In this document: positions 24,375 to 34,978 of the stretch, piece by piece
Position numbering within the stretch: the first letter of the stretch is position 1
How the letters are laid out: each line of letters opens with the position of its first letter
From: Vermamoeba vermiformis
Taxonomy: Eukaryota; Tubulinea; Echinamoebida
Direction: 5' to 3'
Assembly (NCBI GenBank): GCA_045837725.1
Contig: JBEWZL010000213.1
Span: forward strand, 1 to 64,000
Length of the DNA stretch: 64,000 nucleotides
Notes under the pieces: generated by a model
Told to the model about the DNA's origin: nothing
Database searches by the model: none
What the model saw: only the letters and a program-made list of their open reading frames with translations
Position numbers and translations under genes: made by a program

Positions 24375-25093
24375 TAGAGCAAATTAACTAAATATGATAA
24401 ATATTAATATCAGTACTGCATTATTACAGAAATTTGAGTTGAGATCAATCAAATTTTTTTTACAATTTAACTAAATAATTAACGCTGGCGGTATATTATA
24501 TAAATCTCGTGTCATATTGCAATTTTAAGTGTTATTATAATTGAGGACAATTATTAATGTTATATTTAATTTTTGACGATCGAAAAGAAGAAGCGTAACA
24601 ATATCTTTCTCGCATTCTCCATATATTTTGTGGTCTTGTCCTATATTTTTTGATCGTCATATAAATATTTTCGTTGCTTGGTGTAATATCATAAATCTGT
24701 CGTAAAACCGCCAGCTTCCTACGTCTTCTTGTCTGAATATCCACAATGCTGATAACACTTACTATTATGATAACAACTCGCGTGCGGTAACAAAAATAAA
24801 GAAAATCTGCCTTCTGCTGGATGTAAAAAAGTTGGCGCGCATTTTTTTGTTTGAGGACAAACGGTATCTTCCGCGCTGTGAGAACTCCAAAAATGCAATA
24901 ATCACAACTTTCTAGTACAAGAATTCAACGACTTACTTATTGTCAACTAACACGGCTTTTTTCTGAACTTTCCACGCATCCAAACGATCCACTACACGAC
25001 ATGGCAAGAAATGCTACAATTTATTCACATCTAAGTAGTACCATCGTAGTCAAAGGCGGAGTCAGCTTCGGCCACGCGCCCTAATAACATTAG
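24375..25093. other. Intergenic; no supported gene
   Basis: About 720 AT-rich bases. A minus-strand open frame of 69 codons (24744-24535, MDIQTRRRRKLAVLRQ) starts with a basic stretch but has no recognisable domain and ordinary AT-rich composition; I do not call it a gene. Confidence 0.45.
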
Positions 25094-26942
25094 TTAGATA
25101 CGATCGGATATTTTCTTGAATTCTACATCGTCCGACTTACAAGTACGACCCCAAGTGAAGATTTCAGCAGCAGTAGCAGGGAAGTTAATCGTAATGCCGT
25201 CCTTGGTCACGAAGTCGTTGGCGCGCAAACCGTCAAAGTTGCCGTAGAATCCTTTCAACTTGCCAGCGAGACCACTGCCAGCACCAACACCGATCATAGT
25301 GAAGCCTTCTTGGAGTCTGTACTGCAACGACAAACTGTTCTTGGCTTGAATTTCAAAGTTCATGGTATCAGTCTCGCGCAAAATGATGAGTTCGCCACCG
25401 CCAATAGAGTACGGGAATTGAGCAGAGCTAAGATCAAGAGTGTTTGAATCCACACGGAGAGTGACAGTGTTGCCAGAGGAGTAGAGACGCACTGAGTGGC
25501 CGTAGCCTTTCACTGCAGCAGCGGTGGTGCACGTGGCGTCCATGCCAGCCTTGCACTTCTCGAAGCGAGCTTGAACTTCGACAGCGTCAGAGTCAGTGCT
25601 TTGAGCAATAGTGAACTCGCCAAGGGCATTGAATTCGAACCTAATTTGGCGATGTTAGCGATTGGCTACGAGGGGTTGACGTGTCAAAAGTGGTGTCAAG
25701 AGAGATACTTACGGGGCGCCATCGAGGGTTTGGAAGTGAGGGTCTCCGTAAGTAAATCCGATGGGCAACGGTTTGCAGCCAGGAAGCACTAAGCCGCAGC
25801 TATCGTCAATTTCACCATCAGAAGGAGGAGTATAGTCGGTAGGTCGCATGAAGGGGCAAGCGAAGTAAAGGTCTTGACAAGTCAAGTCGCAGTTCACGTT
25901 GATCTGGAACGGATCTCCACCAGTACATTCGAGGAAAATGTAACGGCACAACATGCGTTGATAAGCTTGGTAACAGGTGTCAGCTTGATCGAGCGTAGTA
26001 GTATTATCCATGAGTGCAGCTTGAATAGTAAAGTTGACGTAGAAGAAGTAAGAAGTGGTCAAACTTTGGAGCAAGGCGTTGACTTGTGGATTTGGTCCGG
26101 TAGGAGTGGTATAAGTAACATAAGCAGAGCAAGCTCCGAGGTCAAATGAAGGGAAAGAGCAAGTAGGAAGAGGAGCAGAGAGCATTTTGGTGCAAGCAGT
26201 AGTGCCATCCGGAGCGTAGTGACGAGTGTCTGTGCAGATGCCACCACTGCGAACAATAAGTTAGTAAACTAAATCTTGATCAGTTAAATCATACGTGTAG
26301 AAGGCAGCGCATTTAGTAGTAAAGTCAATGCATTGGGATCTGCATGGAGGAATGTAGCGGACCGATCCGTCAGGTCCATTGAAATCGCAGCCTCTGAAGA
26401 TAATAGAGCAAATCAAATTCTTGAATGAGGCACTGCAGTTAGGGTCGTCTATATTCGAAAGAGATCGTATTAATTCACTGAAAATTTGGAGCCGATCGTT
26501 AAAACTGAATTACCATTAAAAGTTTGGTTAAACAGCTCGCTGAAGTAAAGTTGTTCCACTGAAGCATCGGTAGTCGAGGCGTAGTTAACGTTGGTGCAAT
26601 AGACGAGGCCAGTAGGAACTTTACACTCGGTTTGCTCGATCGAACGCTTTTTGGCTTCGCGATCGCTGATCTCCAAAGCGAGTTCGTAGATTTGGGCGTA
26701 TTTAGCTACATGAGTGATCAGAATCCATATTTTTTGAAGCGCAATAGATTGACTTACCGTTATGCACGTCGTCTTTTTCGACATTTTTGAAGTCGTCTAC
26801 TGAGATACGAGCCGAATCTAAAATGAAATAATAGTTAATTAAATATCGGTGCGTAAAATCTTGGTGCGGAGTTCTTGAACTTACAAACGCTAGACGAGAT
26901 CGCAAGTAAAGCGATCAATGATAATACCAATGTAGCTTTCAT
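25094..26942 (-). CDS. Secreted cysteine-rich protein with Frizzled-like and vWD-like domains
   Basis: The start MKATLVLSLIALLAISSSVC is a clear signal peptide. After a short helical region (EISDREAKKRS) come two Cys-rich modules: YCTNVNYASTTDAS with CSASFKNLICSIIFRGCD and CRSQCIDFTTKC, then CSFPSFDLGACSAYV with CYQAYQRMLCRYIFLEC and CDLTCQDLYFACPFM. The Cys spacing resembles Frizzled/CRD domains. The C-terminal third begins YGDPHFQTLDGAP and FEFNALGEFTIAQ, the entry of a von Willebrand D-like domain, ending near DVEFKKISDRI. No membrane anchor is visible, so it is probably secreted or matrix-bound. Several N-glycosylation sequons are present. One intron (near 25680) holds half-copies of the GTGTCA motif. 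Ligand is unknown. Confidence 0.8.
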
Positions 26943-27486
26943 TTTGGTTGAGTTGTGGTAAACGATTATCTACCTTTATCGTTATTGAAGGAATTGTTTC
27001 CGGTACTTTGAATTTATGCTGTTTGGAATCACAGTCACGTGCTTTCATGAATCCATTAGTGTATCTTTGAAAGCAAGCTATCGATTAGTTCAAATGCATC
27101 AAACTGATATCGTACTATGATACTAAAAGGTATTGGGGAGGTTCAAGTAAGGATTTAAAGCTTGAGTGTCAAGATCCGTAATTCGAGCAACGGTAAACGA
27201 ACATTTCATGAAGTTTTTCAGTACGTTTAGAACATCGTAACTGATTTCGGTAAATATTTCGAGAATACAGCTTTTTGAGTCCTTTGAAGCTTGAGATTCA
27301 AACTCCGGTAACGTAAGGTCTGGAATTCCGTTCACACATCAGCGCCAACTGTCAATCCCAAATTTTTAAGAGATACGCAAGAACGAAACGGAGGGACATT
27401 TGCAACGGATATTTAGTTAATTAAAACCTCCCCAAAATCCCAAGATGTTTTCATCCACTTACCCCAAAACTGGAACGTACCCCAAT
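26943..27486. other. Intergenic with a doubtful small ORF
   Basis: About 540 bp. A 70-codon minus-strand open frame (27335-27123, MNGIPDLTLPEFESQ) could be a short gene or part of a 3' UTR. Its ends share a short direct repeat: an AAGCTTGAG-centred stretch occurs near 27160 and again near 27288. No homology is recognised. Confidence 0.35.
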
Positions 27487-29856
27487 TCACCTCCATTCCT
27501 TTATTGCTCTCTGTTCTTGGATGCAATTCCTGGCATGTTTGTTATTCTTAATGTGATCTAAGAACAGGCCGAGTTGCTTCAGCTCCGTTGGAAGAGTAAA
27601 AAGTCCGGATGCTTGATCCACCACCTTAGCGTACTGTTCTCTGTAGTCTGCGCAATTAATAAGGTCAATAAGAGTATGTGGCGCATAAAAGACGTATTAA
27701 CCTTGATTTCTAGGAGGGTCACTCTCTTCACCAGCCGAATAACTTAAGACGCGATCTACTCGGCCAACACCAACAATCGAGCTTTTTTCTACGAGCATCA
27801 CTTTGCCACTGTAATTCTTTTCGAATACACTTGGTTTGTAGGTCTCAATGTCGTAGTGGATCAGTGGTAGGAGGATCGCTTTGGCTTTTCTCAGCGTTGG
27901 TTTTGGTGGTCGAACATAGTCTTTTCCTTTTTCGGCTTGCAACTTAACGTGTCTTTCTCTCGCCTTCGCGACTTCAATTTTGTATTCTTTTTTCAAGTTC
28001 TTTCGAGTAATGCCGTTATGGTAGTTGTTCAAGTTAGGTTTCACCGGCATGTCTTTGTACTCAAGTTTGAATTTTCTCTCGCCTTTGTAGCGATTTTTGC
28101 CGTCTTCGGGGAAGATCCACCACAAGATACACGGAATGCGTGCTGTTCCGTAGAAGACAGTGTACGTTTGATGTTGAATAAATCGATCAGGTCTCATCAC
28201 GAAAATGCTGGCTCGAAAGGCGTAAGTGCAGTTTACGCTCTGCGTTTGCCTATGATTCACGACATAACTGAACCTACGCGGTACCTCTCGCGTGGACATA
28301 CGTCTTATATTAAATCCGACGACACTGCCTGAGGGTGAGAACATTAGATCATACGTCGTTTGTCAAGTATAATTAAACGAACAAACCTGGTTTCGCCTCT
28401 CTCACGTCTTCATGATATTCCTCAATAGTACTAACCTCGGATATTTTGGTATTTGGATGAATGGCGACTAAAATGCCCGGTCTAAGCACACCGCCTATTC
28501 AAAACGTGTCAATATTATTAATCACGATGAATTTTTCATTTGACGTACTTATCACACGTCCGACTGCCACGGTACCAATGCCGCCGATCCTGTACGTGCG
28601 ACGTAGTTGAATTTTCAAAGGCACTTCGCACAGTTTTTGGAACGCTCCTTCGTCGAAGTTTGTGCGCAATTGATCTTCGAGAATCAGTTGCATTAACGGC
28701 GGTCCACCGAATGACGTTAGTTCAGGTGCAATATTGAGGCTTGTCTTAACATTCACCGGAACAATCTTGTAGCACATGCCGACGGTCTTATCGAGAAGAG
28801 TGGCTATTTTGGCTTTGGCTTGATTGAACGCTGAAAAGTGACACGTGTCAGTTTCGAAGCTCGTTGCTCATTGGTCAAAGTTGGCACGCATGTAAACACG
28901 TGTCATATCAAAGATAATTATTGTTTGCGGGAGCACTTACGATGACTCCATAAAGACTCTGTGGGTGGATAGTTATGCAAGTCAACGGCCACAATGACGT
29001 TGCGTGCACTCATCATGAAGCACGAGCCAAAGACGATCTCTTTGATCTCTTCCAAGTGCTCGTCAATCTCTGTTGGATCCACGACGAACAACAATAAATC
29101 TGCCTATAGGATTGATAAGGGGTTCAGTAAATTGTGATGGGTTGGCCTGTTTAACTTACAGCAACAGAATGTATCCACAATTCTTTTCTACGAGGTCTCT
29201 CATTCGGAGGTACTATCATAGTAAGTCGCCGGTTTTTGCCGCCATTAGCGACTTGACAGGTGTGCGCCATTGTATGATGCTGAAATCTCACGCGTTTTGT
29301 TGGCCCATAAGCGACGGTGCAAGCTAACAAGGCGGCGCCTAAACGATGCAAAATAATAAAATTAATTTCATAATAAATAAATTATTTAAATCTTACGAGG
29401 AGCACGTGTAGATCCTCTTACTTGCTGCATGTCCGGATCAAGGGCCACAATATCTTAAAATAAACTGTTAATTAATTAAATCGTATATTTTGCTCGAATT
29501 ACCATGTTCAGTAGGTAAGGATACGACTAACACGCGCAAATTATCGCCGCAAAGTCGGATCTTCTTTTTGTGCTCTAGAACATACTGAGCCAGCGCATGA
29601 ATTCGTTTATTAACTCGCACTAAGTCAAATAGTTGGATTCGATTCAGATTATCAAATATTTCGAGCAGGATCTATTTTTAAATTAATAAATTAAAATAAC
29701 AATAAATCCAAGGCACCTTGAAATGCTATTATGGCGAACATATTGCATTTATCCACTCGAATATCATTAATGGAATTTAAACTAATATTTTAAGGGAGCT
29801 TGAGTCTTTACCTCGTTTGGCAGTTCAATTAGCCACGAGAGCCGAGAGGTCTCCAT
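27487..29856 (-). CDS. F-box protein fused to an eEF1A-like pseudo-GTPase, copy 1
   Basis: METSRLSWLIELPNE (start 29856) and ILLEIFDNLNRIQLFDLVR form an N-terminal F-box. Next, KIRLCGDNLRVLVVSLPTEH occupies the place of the eEF1A P-loop strand, but GHVDSGKST is gone. The G3 region reads TMIVPPNERP in place of DAPGHRDF, and the region after ADLLLFVVDP corresponds to G4 but lacks NKxD. Domain 2 is recognisable: YRIGGIGTVAVGRV then GVLRPGILVAI (eEF1A: YKIGGIGTVPVGRV, GVLKPGMVV). Domain 3 ends VMLVEKSSIVGVGRVDRV, matching the eEF1A C-terminus. A C-terminal tail (LPTELKQLGLFLDHIKNNKH) is shared with copy 2. About nine exons. Inference: a Skp1-linked adaptor using an elongation-factor fold for binding, not for GTP-dependent tRNA delivery. 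The intron before PFNQAK carries a perfect and a partial palindrome. Confidence 0.75.
28839..28850. repeat. Intronic palindrome TGACACGTGTCA (perfect copy)
   Basis: Lies a few bases from the acceptor of an intron in F-box/eEF1A-like copy 1. A weaker copy AAACACGTGTCA lies at 28894-28905 in the same intron, and a half site (TGACACGT) occurs in the next intron. Confidence 0.8.
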
Positions 29857-30004
29857 ACTGCAAATAAACAAATATTGAATTAAAAATGTTAGCTCATCGA
29901 GTCTTGTACGGGTAAACAAAAATACAATTTATTATTTACCAGCATTTTGGCAGTCTCTTCTCTGCTATTGGTCGTGCAGGAAAAACGGTGCACCATAATA
30001 CCTA

Positions 30005-32162
30005 TCAAGGCAACTGTGTGAGGCACCGCTTAGCGTGTTTGTTATTCTTAACGTGATCTAAGAAGAGATCAAGCAATAGTTGTTCTTCTGGCAGCGAGAA
30101 AAGTAACGCAGCGTTGTTGATAACTTCTGTAGGCTTGTTGTAATTGAGATCTTGATAGCTTGTGATTAGTATATATGATGTATGATTCAGCGGCATCGTT
30201 CAGAAACTTACGAGGCAATCTTATAGCCCGATCCACTTGTCCGACACCAACAATCGAGCCTTTTTCTACGAGCATCACTTTGCCACTGTAGTTCTTTTCA
30301 AATACGCTTGGTTTGTAGGTCTCAATGTCGTACTGGTGCAGTGGTAGAAGTATCGCTTTGGCTTTTTTGAACGTTGGTTTCGGTGGTCGAACATAGCCAC
30401 TCGCATTCTCTGCCACTAATTTGGAAACTTCAAGTTTGAACTGTTGCATTTCTCTTTTGTAAGTCTCTTCATCCATCTCACGTTTCTTAGGCTTTTGAGG
30501 TAATGATACGCCATGGCGTTCAAGTTTGAATTTTCTCTCGTGTTTGTCGTGATTTTTGCCGTCTTCGGGGAAGATCCACCACAAGATACACCGAATGCGT
30601 GCTGTACCGTAGAAGACAGTGTACACATGATGGAGCATGAATCGGTCAGACTTTTTCACGGCAATACTGGCTCGAAAAGCCAAAGTGACGTTCACTTCAG
30701 CATTGACAGCGCACAACATGTAGGGAATTCGCTGTGACATCTGGTACTTACCGATGCCTCTAGCATTAACGCCTATTACATCATCTACAATACCGCGATT
30801 AGACTTTCTATGTACATTAAGCCATACTTAACTTGGTCTCGCTTCGCGAGCGGGCCAACGATTAATTTCAATGCTCGAAACTGTGCCTGCTGTTCCTGTC
30901 GGAAAAAGACAAACGTCGTCCTTCGGCTTAAGTACTCCACCTGTACGGTACTGGTTGGTAACGACTATCTATCATCATGACGTCAATCAGATCTGCTATG
31001 ACTTACAAAGGACGACACGTGTCATTTTTTAGCGTTCGATCAAGCCCGGACCAAAATTGCTGAGTTGCTCGACGATGCAGTGGGTCAATGTTACCAGATT
31101 ATTCCAGTGGACTCTGACAGAGATTGCAATATCAGAATGATAACCACCTTCAAGTGGTTCAAGGGGCCCCCGCTGAAACAACTGCTGATCGAAGATCAAC
31201 TTCGCACAAACTTTGACGAGACAGCCTATAAAAAGTTGTGTGAAGAACCAGTCAAAGTTCAAATCACTGACTGTCATAGGATTGGCGGCATTGGTGCTGT
31301 GTCAATTTAAAGTGTCACTTTTGACGCATCGGCAAAATCAACGTACCTTGTTCGGAGGGGTCATGGTACAAGTCAACGGCCACAATGACATTGCGTGCAC
31401 TCATCATGAAGCACGAGCCAAAGACGATCTCTTTGATCTCTTCCGAGTGCTCGTCAATCTCTTTCGGATCCACGACGAACAACAATAAATCTGCCTAAGA
31501 TCAAGTTACTATTAGCGTTATATCTACTAACGACGTCAGAATTAACGCACAGCAACGGAAGTGAGCCATAATAACTGTCGGTAGTGCATGTCAGTATCAG
31601 CTCGGATCAGATTAATTTCTCGTGATTTGCCGTCCGTAGAGTGCATGTAGTTGTGTACCACGGTACGGTCTTTGATTTGGTCGCGCGACAAGTACGGATC
31701 TGCCATAAATCGCTGGACTACTCGATACACTGCTGCTAAACAGAAGTAATTATTATGATCGAAGGTAAATTATAATACTATACTATAATTAGAGCTTACA
31801 AGAGGTTTTGATGGAATTAAATCCCAACACCAAAACACGCAGCTTGTCCCCGCAAAGTCGGATCTTCTTTTTGTGCTCTAGAATATATTGGGCGAGCGAA
31901 CATAAATGTTTGTTAACGCGCGTTAGTATTGTTAGCTGAAGTCTATCCAATTGATCGAATATTTCCAGCAAGATCTGTCAGAAGAAAATTTAAAAAATGA
32001 AAAAAATCAAAATTGTAATCGAAAAATATTTGAATTCCATAGAATACCGACTGTAATTAATATTTATAACTTAATTTTGCGAAAGATATCAAACGAAAAA
32101 AAGATCCCGACTTTTACCTCGTTTGGTAGTTCAGCAAGCCATGAGAACTGCTGTTGATCCAT
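30005..32162 (-). CDS. F-box protein fused to an eEF1A-like pseudo-GTPase, copy 2, with internal exon inversion
   Basis: MDQQQFSWLAELPNE (start 32162) and ILLEIFDQLDRLQLTILTRV form the F-box. The P-loop position reads LVLGFNSIKTS, a degenerate form of GHVDSGKST. ADLLLFVVDPKEIDE and NVIVAVDLY follow. GGVLKPKDDVCLFP and the C-terminal part (domain 3, KVMLVEKGSIVGVGQVDRA) are on the same strand, then the shared tail LFLDHVKNNKH to TQLP. The exon for the start of domain 2 (matching YRIGGIGTV in copy 1) lies on the opposite strand at about 31025-31310. The flanking exons are both phase 1, so skipping the inverted piece would keep the frame. Reading the inverted piece in this direction would hit a stop within a few codons. 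Whether the gene is functional is open. Confidence 0.7.
31013..31320 (+). other. Inverted exon segment within F-box/eEF1A-like copy 2
   Basis: On the plus strand this reads FDQARTKIAELLDDAVGQCY through HRIGGIGAVSI, homologous to the copy-1 exon (minus strand, about 28834-28550) that reads FNQAKAKIATLLDKTVGMCY through YRIGGIGTVAVG. It keeps its own 3' splice-site sequence (TTTTTTAG before the exon). The left end is CGACACGTGTCA (31013-31024) and the right end has repeated GTGTCA sequences (about 31299-31317), so palindrome-like motifs sit at both breakpoints. Confidence 0.8.
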
Positions 32163-32334
32163 TATAAGTAATTATTTAATACTTATAATACTTGCGTTAT
32201 ATTATTAAAAGGAAAGTATTGTTCAACATTCGGTGAATGAAAAAAATGAAGCACGAACTTTGTTCAGTCTTTCCAGACAACGAAGATGATGACAAACATA
32301 AACGAATTAATTAATTGGAATATAACAAATAAAT

Positions 32335-33578
32335 ATGAGTGATAATGCAAATCAAGAACCTATAAAGGTGTACTTACAAAAAGACAGATTTTTCGTGTGG
32401 GATCCAAGCGGTAAGCGAGTTATTTTCAACAATTACGATGAATTAGAGCTTATGTATAGTATTAAATACTATTATGATTTTTTTGCTGATTTGTGTTGCA
32501 GATGTGCTTCGGTTAAGAAAAAAGCATCACATTATTGGCAGCCTCGTTGGTTCTATTGCCGATAATTTTACACAAAATCAACTTCAAGGTCTACCAATGC
32601 TATTAAACGATTTTGAGACCGCTATACTCGTGAAAAATGGTAAATAATATTCGAAAAAAATCGTAAAATTCAACTGAGGCTTATTTTGCCGTAAATATGC
32701 CTCTAATAATTATATTGTAGGGTTTTGCATAATATTAGACGGAAATACACCGTATCCAGTTCCAACAGCAGATGACGTTACAAAGTTTAAAGAAGAACGA
32801 GAGGCAGACTTTCAGAGACAAGATGAAGATGCGAGAATTAAAAAGAAATTAGGAGAATTACAGTACAAAAATATAAAGAACGTCAAGCGAGCTAAAAATA
32901 AGAAAACTAATAATAGCGACAGCCAAGAGATCAAAGCAGATCAGCTCGATAATAATTCGAATACTCAAAATAATGTAAATACTAGCGAAGATAATCCCGG
33001 TGTAAATAATAGCGGCGAAATTAGCGAAAAAAATAATCAACAATCGAAAAAATCGAAAAATAAGCCGAAAGAACGACAGAACGGAGTGATTACCCTATTT
33101 GCGGAAGATCATTGGCTCAAACGAGACATCAAAACGATAGATATATCAAATATATTAGAAAAAGTGTATAAGGACCCGAAGTACTTAATTTTTGAAGATT
33201 TATGGAAACGAGGATTTTTTGTTACTGGTGGATCCAAGTTTGGAGGTGATTTTCTGGCTTATCCTGGTACGTTAAATCCAATTATAATATAATAAGCTTT
33301 TTATTATTCTTATTTTGACTAGTCAAGTAAAAAGTCCGCAATTTTTTCTGGATCCGCTACTTTTTGGCACTACGTAACCGTTCTATTTAGGCGATCCATT
33401 TCGATACCACGCGCATTATATCATTCGTGTCATTGGTTGGACAGACCTATTAAGTCCGCTTGATTTAGTAGCGTTTGGTCGTTTGGCCATGAGCGTCAAC
33501 AAGTCACCTGTCATTGCCAGCATGGATACAAACTCAAGTCACATAACTTATAACACTTTCCAGTGGAGTGGTAAATAA
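32335..33578 (+). CDS. SEN34: tRNA-splicing endonuclease subunit SEN34-like
   Basis: Four exons. The N-terminal part (QEPIKVYLQKDRFFVWDPS, then LRKKHHIIGSLVGSIAD and QNQLQGLPMLL) matches the SEN34/TSEN34 start. A long Asn/Lys-rich charged linker follows. The C-terminal nuclease domain has KYLIFEDLWKRGFFVTGG, then FGGDFLAYPGDP (catalytic Tyr), HAHYIIRVI (His) and SVNKSPVIAS (Lys), ending FQWSGK. The Tyr/His/Lys triad is intact, as needed for cutting the 3' splice site of pre-tRNAs. It acts in the four-subunit TSEN complex. Start MSDNANQEP at 32335 is the first Met in frame. Confidence 0.88.
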
Positions 33579-33621
33579 AGAAAGCATGTTTATTGAACTG
33601 AGAGAAATAACTTATTAGGAT

Positions 33622-34754
33622 CTAGAGTGGGTACTTGAGTTCCACGCAAGCTCGAATCCAATCGTCCACTGTGTAGTGAATAGGAATGTTATCAAGCAGG
33701 GCAAAGTCTTCAATTTGATAAAAGCCCTCGTGCGAAGGCTGTGTGGGCTCTTGCGAATAGAAGATTTGACCATTTTCGCGGTAGTAATAGTTTTGTGCCA
33801 GCATGGTTGAACTTGGTTTCGCAAAGTATCCGAGATATTTTGTCTCAGGATACAAGCCACCAGACTTGTAGTGACAGGCAAGCAGACCGGGGTATTGGTT
33901 TGAAAACACAATGGCAAATGTTCCTGCTTTGCATGTTTTCAATTGCTCCAAAACGTCTTTTTCGTTAAAAGAGAAGTAACTAACAAAAGATTAAGTGTTA
34001 CAACACATATTTGGATAAAGAGATAGATCTTACTCTTTTTCAATTAAAGAAAGGGCAAACTGAATCTGTGCATAAGTTTTGAAAACAGCAAGGAACTTCT
34101 TGCTTTTTTCGATATCAATCAGCAGATTTTGACTCTGTTCTGCCAAGTCCATGTCAACCATCTGTTCCAGGTCATATCTGGATTGAGAATTGGAGTTATT
34201 CTCAGACAATGACTCAACCATCTCTGTATCTATAGTACACAATATTAGAAGCCTTATTAATAATGACAAAAAAACTAACTGCAAAGAAGCTTGGCCAGCA
34301 TATCTTCCTGCCCATCATAATACTCAATGCCAAAGATTTGTGTAAGCTGTCCTAATGTTGGCCTCAAACTAACAGTAGCTTCAATTTGTGCTGCTTTATC
34401 TTCAATTGTTTTTTTGATGTCCAATTTGTATTGCTTCAATTCATTGTTGCAGATTGGGATCGGAGAGTATAATACGCCAGAATACAACTCACTCATGTAA
34501 TTCATTGTCACAAATAGCCGGTAAGGATGTTTGCTATCAGGTTTCATAATGTCCAGTCTGAGTGTTCCATTCTCGGTCTGGTTGAAGGTGCCGATCGCCT
34601 CTGCATAGAATGAAACTTGTCCTTCCGTTTTTCTTCTAATATTCCATAGCACAGGTGTGCTATAGAAACATTTTCTATTGTCATGGATAATTATTTCAGC
34701 AGATATTATGTTCACATTTGGGTCTAGAATAATCACATCTGCTGATTCAGCCAT
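33622..34754 (-). CDS. SH2-like domain protein lacking the FLVR arginine
   Basis: Three exons. The N-terminal 160 residues (MAESADVIILDPNVNII to DMLAKLLC) are beta-rich and not recognised. A short acidic/Ser linker follows. The C-terminal domain has LEQLKTCKAGTFAIVFSNQY then PGLLACHY, matching the GTFLVRFS...PGxLxLSY core of SH2 domains, but the Arg that binds phosphotyrosine is Val. It ends CVELKYPL at 33622. Open frame continues upstream of the Met (SGLGELVVQNA), so it may be joined by splicing to the unrecognised gene upstream; a STAT-like layout (beta domain, linker, SH2) is possible but unproven. The region is CpG-poor compared with its neighbours. Confidence 0.6.
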
Positions 34755-34978
34755 GGCATTTTGAACAACTAATTCTCCTAACCCTGACAGCTGCTTCCTT
34801 TTATAAAGAGCATTAGAGATATTTAACCCAAGAGCTGTGGTTCATTGGTTTAAATTACCATCCATTGAATAGGCCAATGGTTGGAGCTTTGTTGCCTGAC
34901 TCTTGTTCAAAGGTGAAGTTATTTTTCTCTATTGTGCTTAATCAAAATGTTAATGCTGAGGTGAGATGTATTTGTCAA

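Noticed and set aside
31029-31277. Minus-strand frame of 82 codons through the inverted exon
   Set aside because: It is the reverse reading of a homologous exon, so its openness is a shadow effect; the splice frame from the preceding exon hits a stop instead.
27487-32162. First impression of an Argonaute or helicase relative
   Set aside because: The GGIGTV, GVLRPG and C-terminal VGVGxVD motifs fit eEF1A domains 2 and 3 much better.
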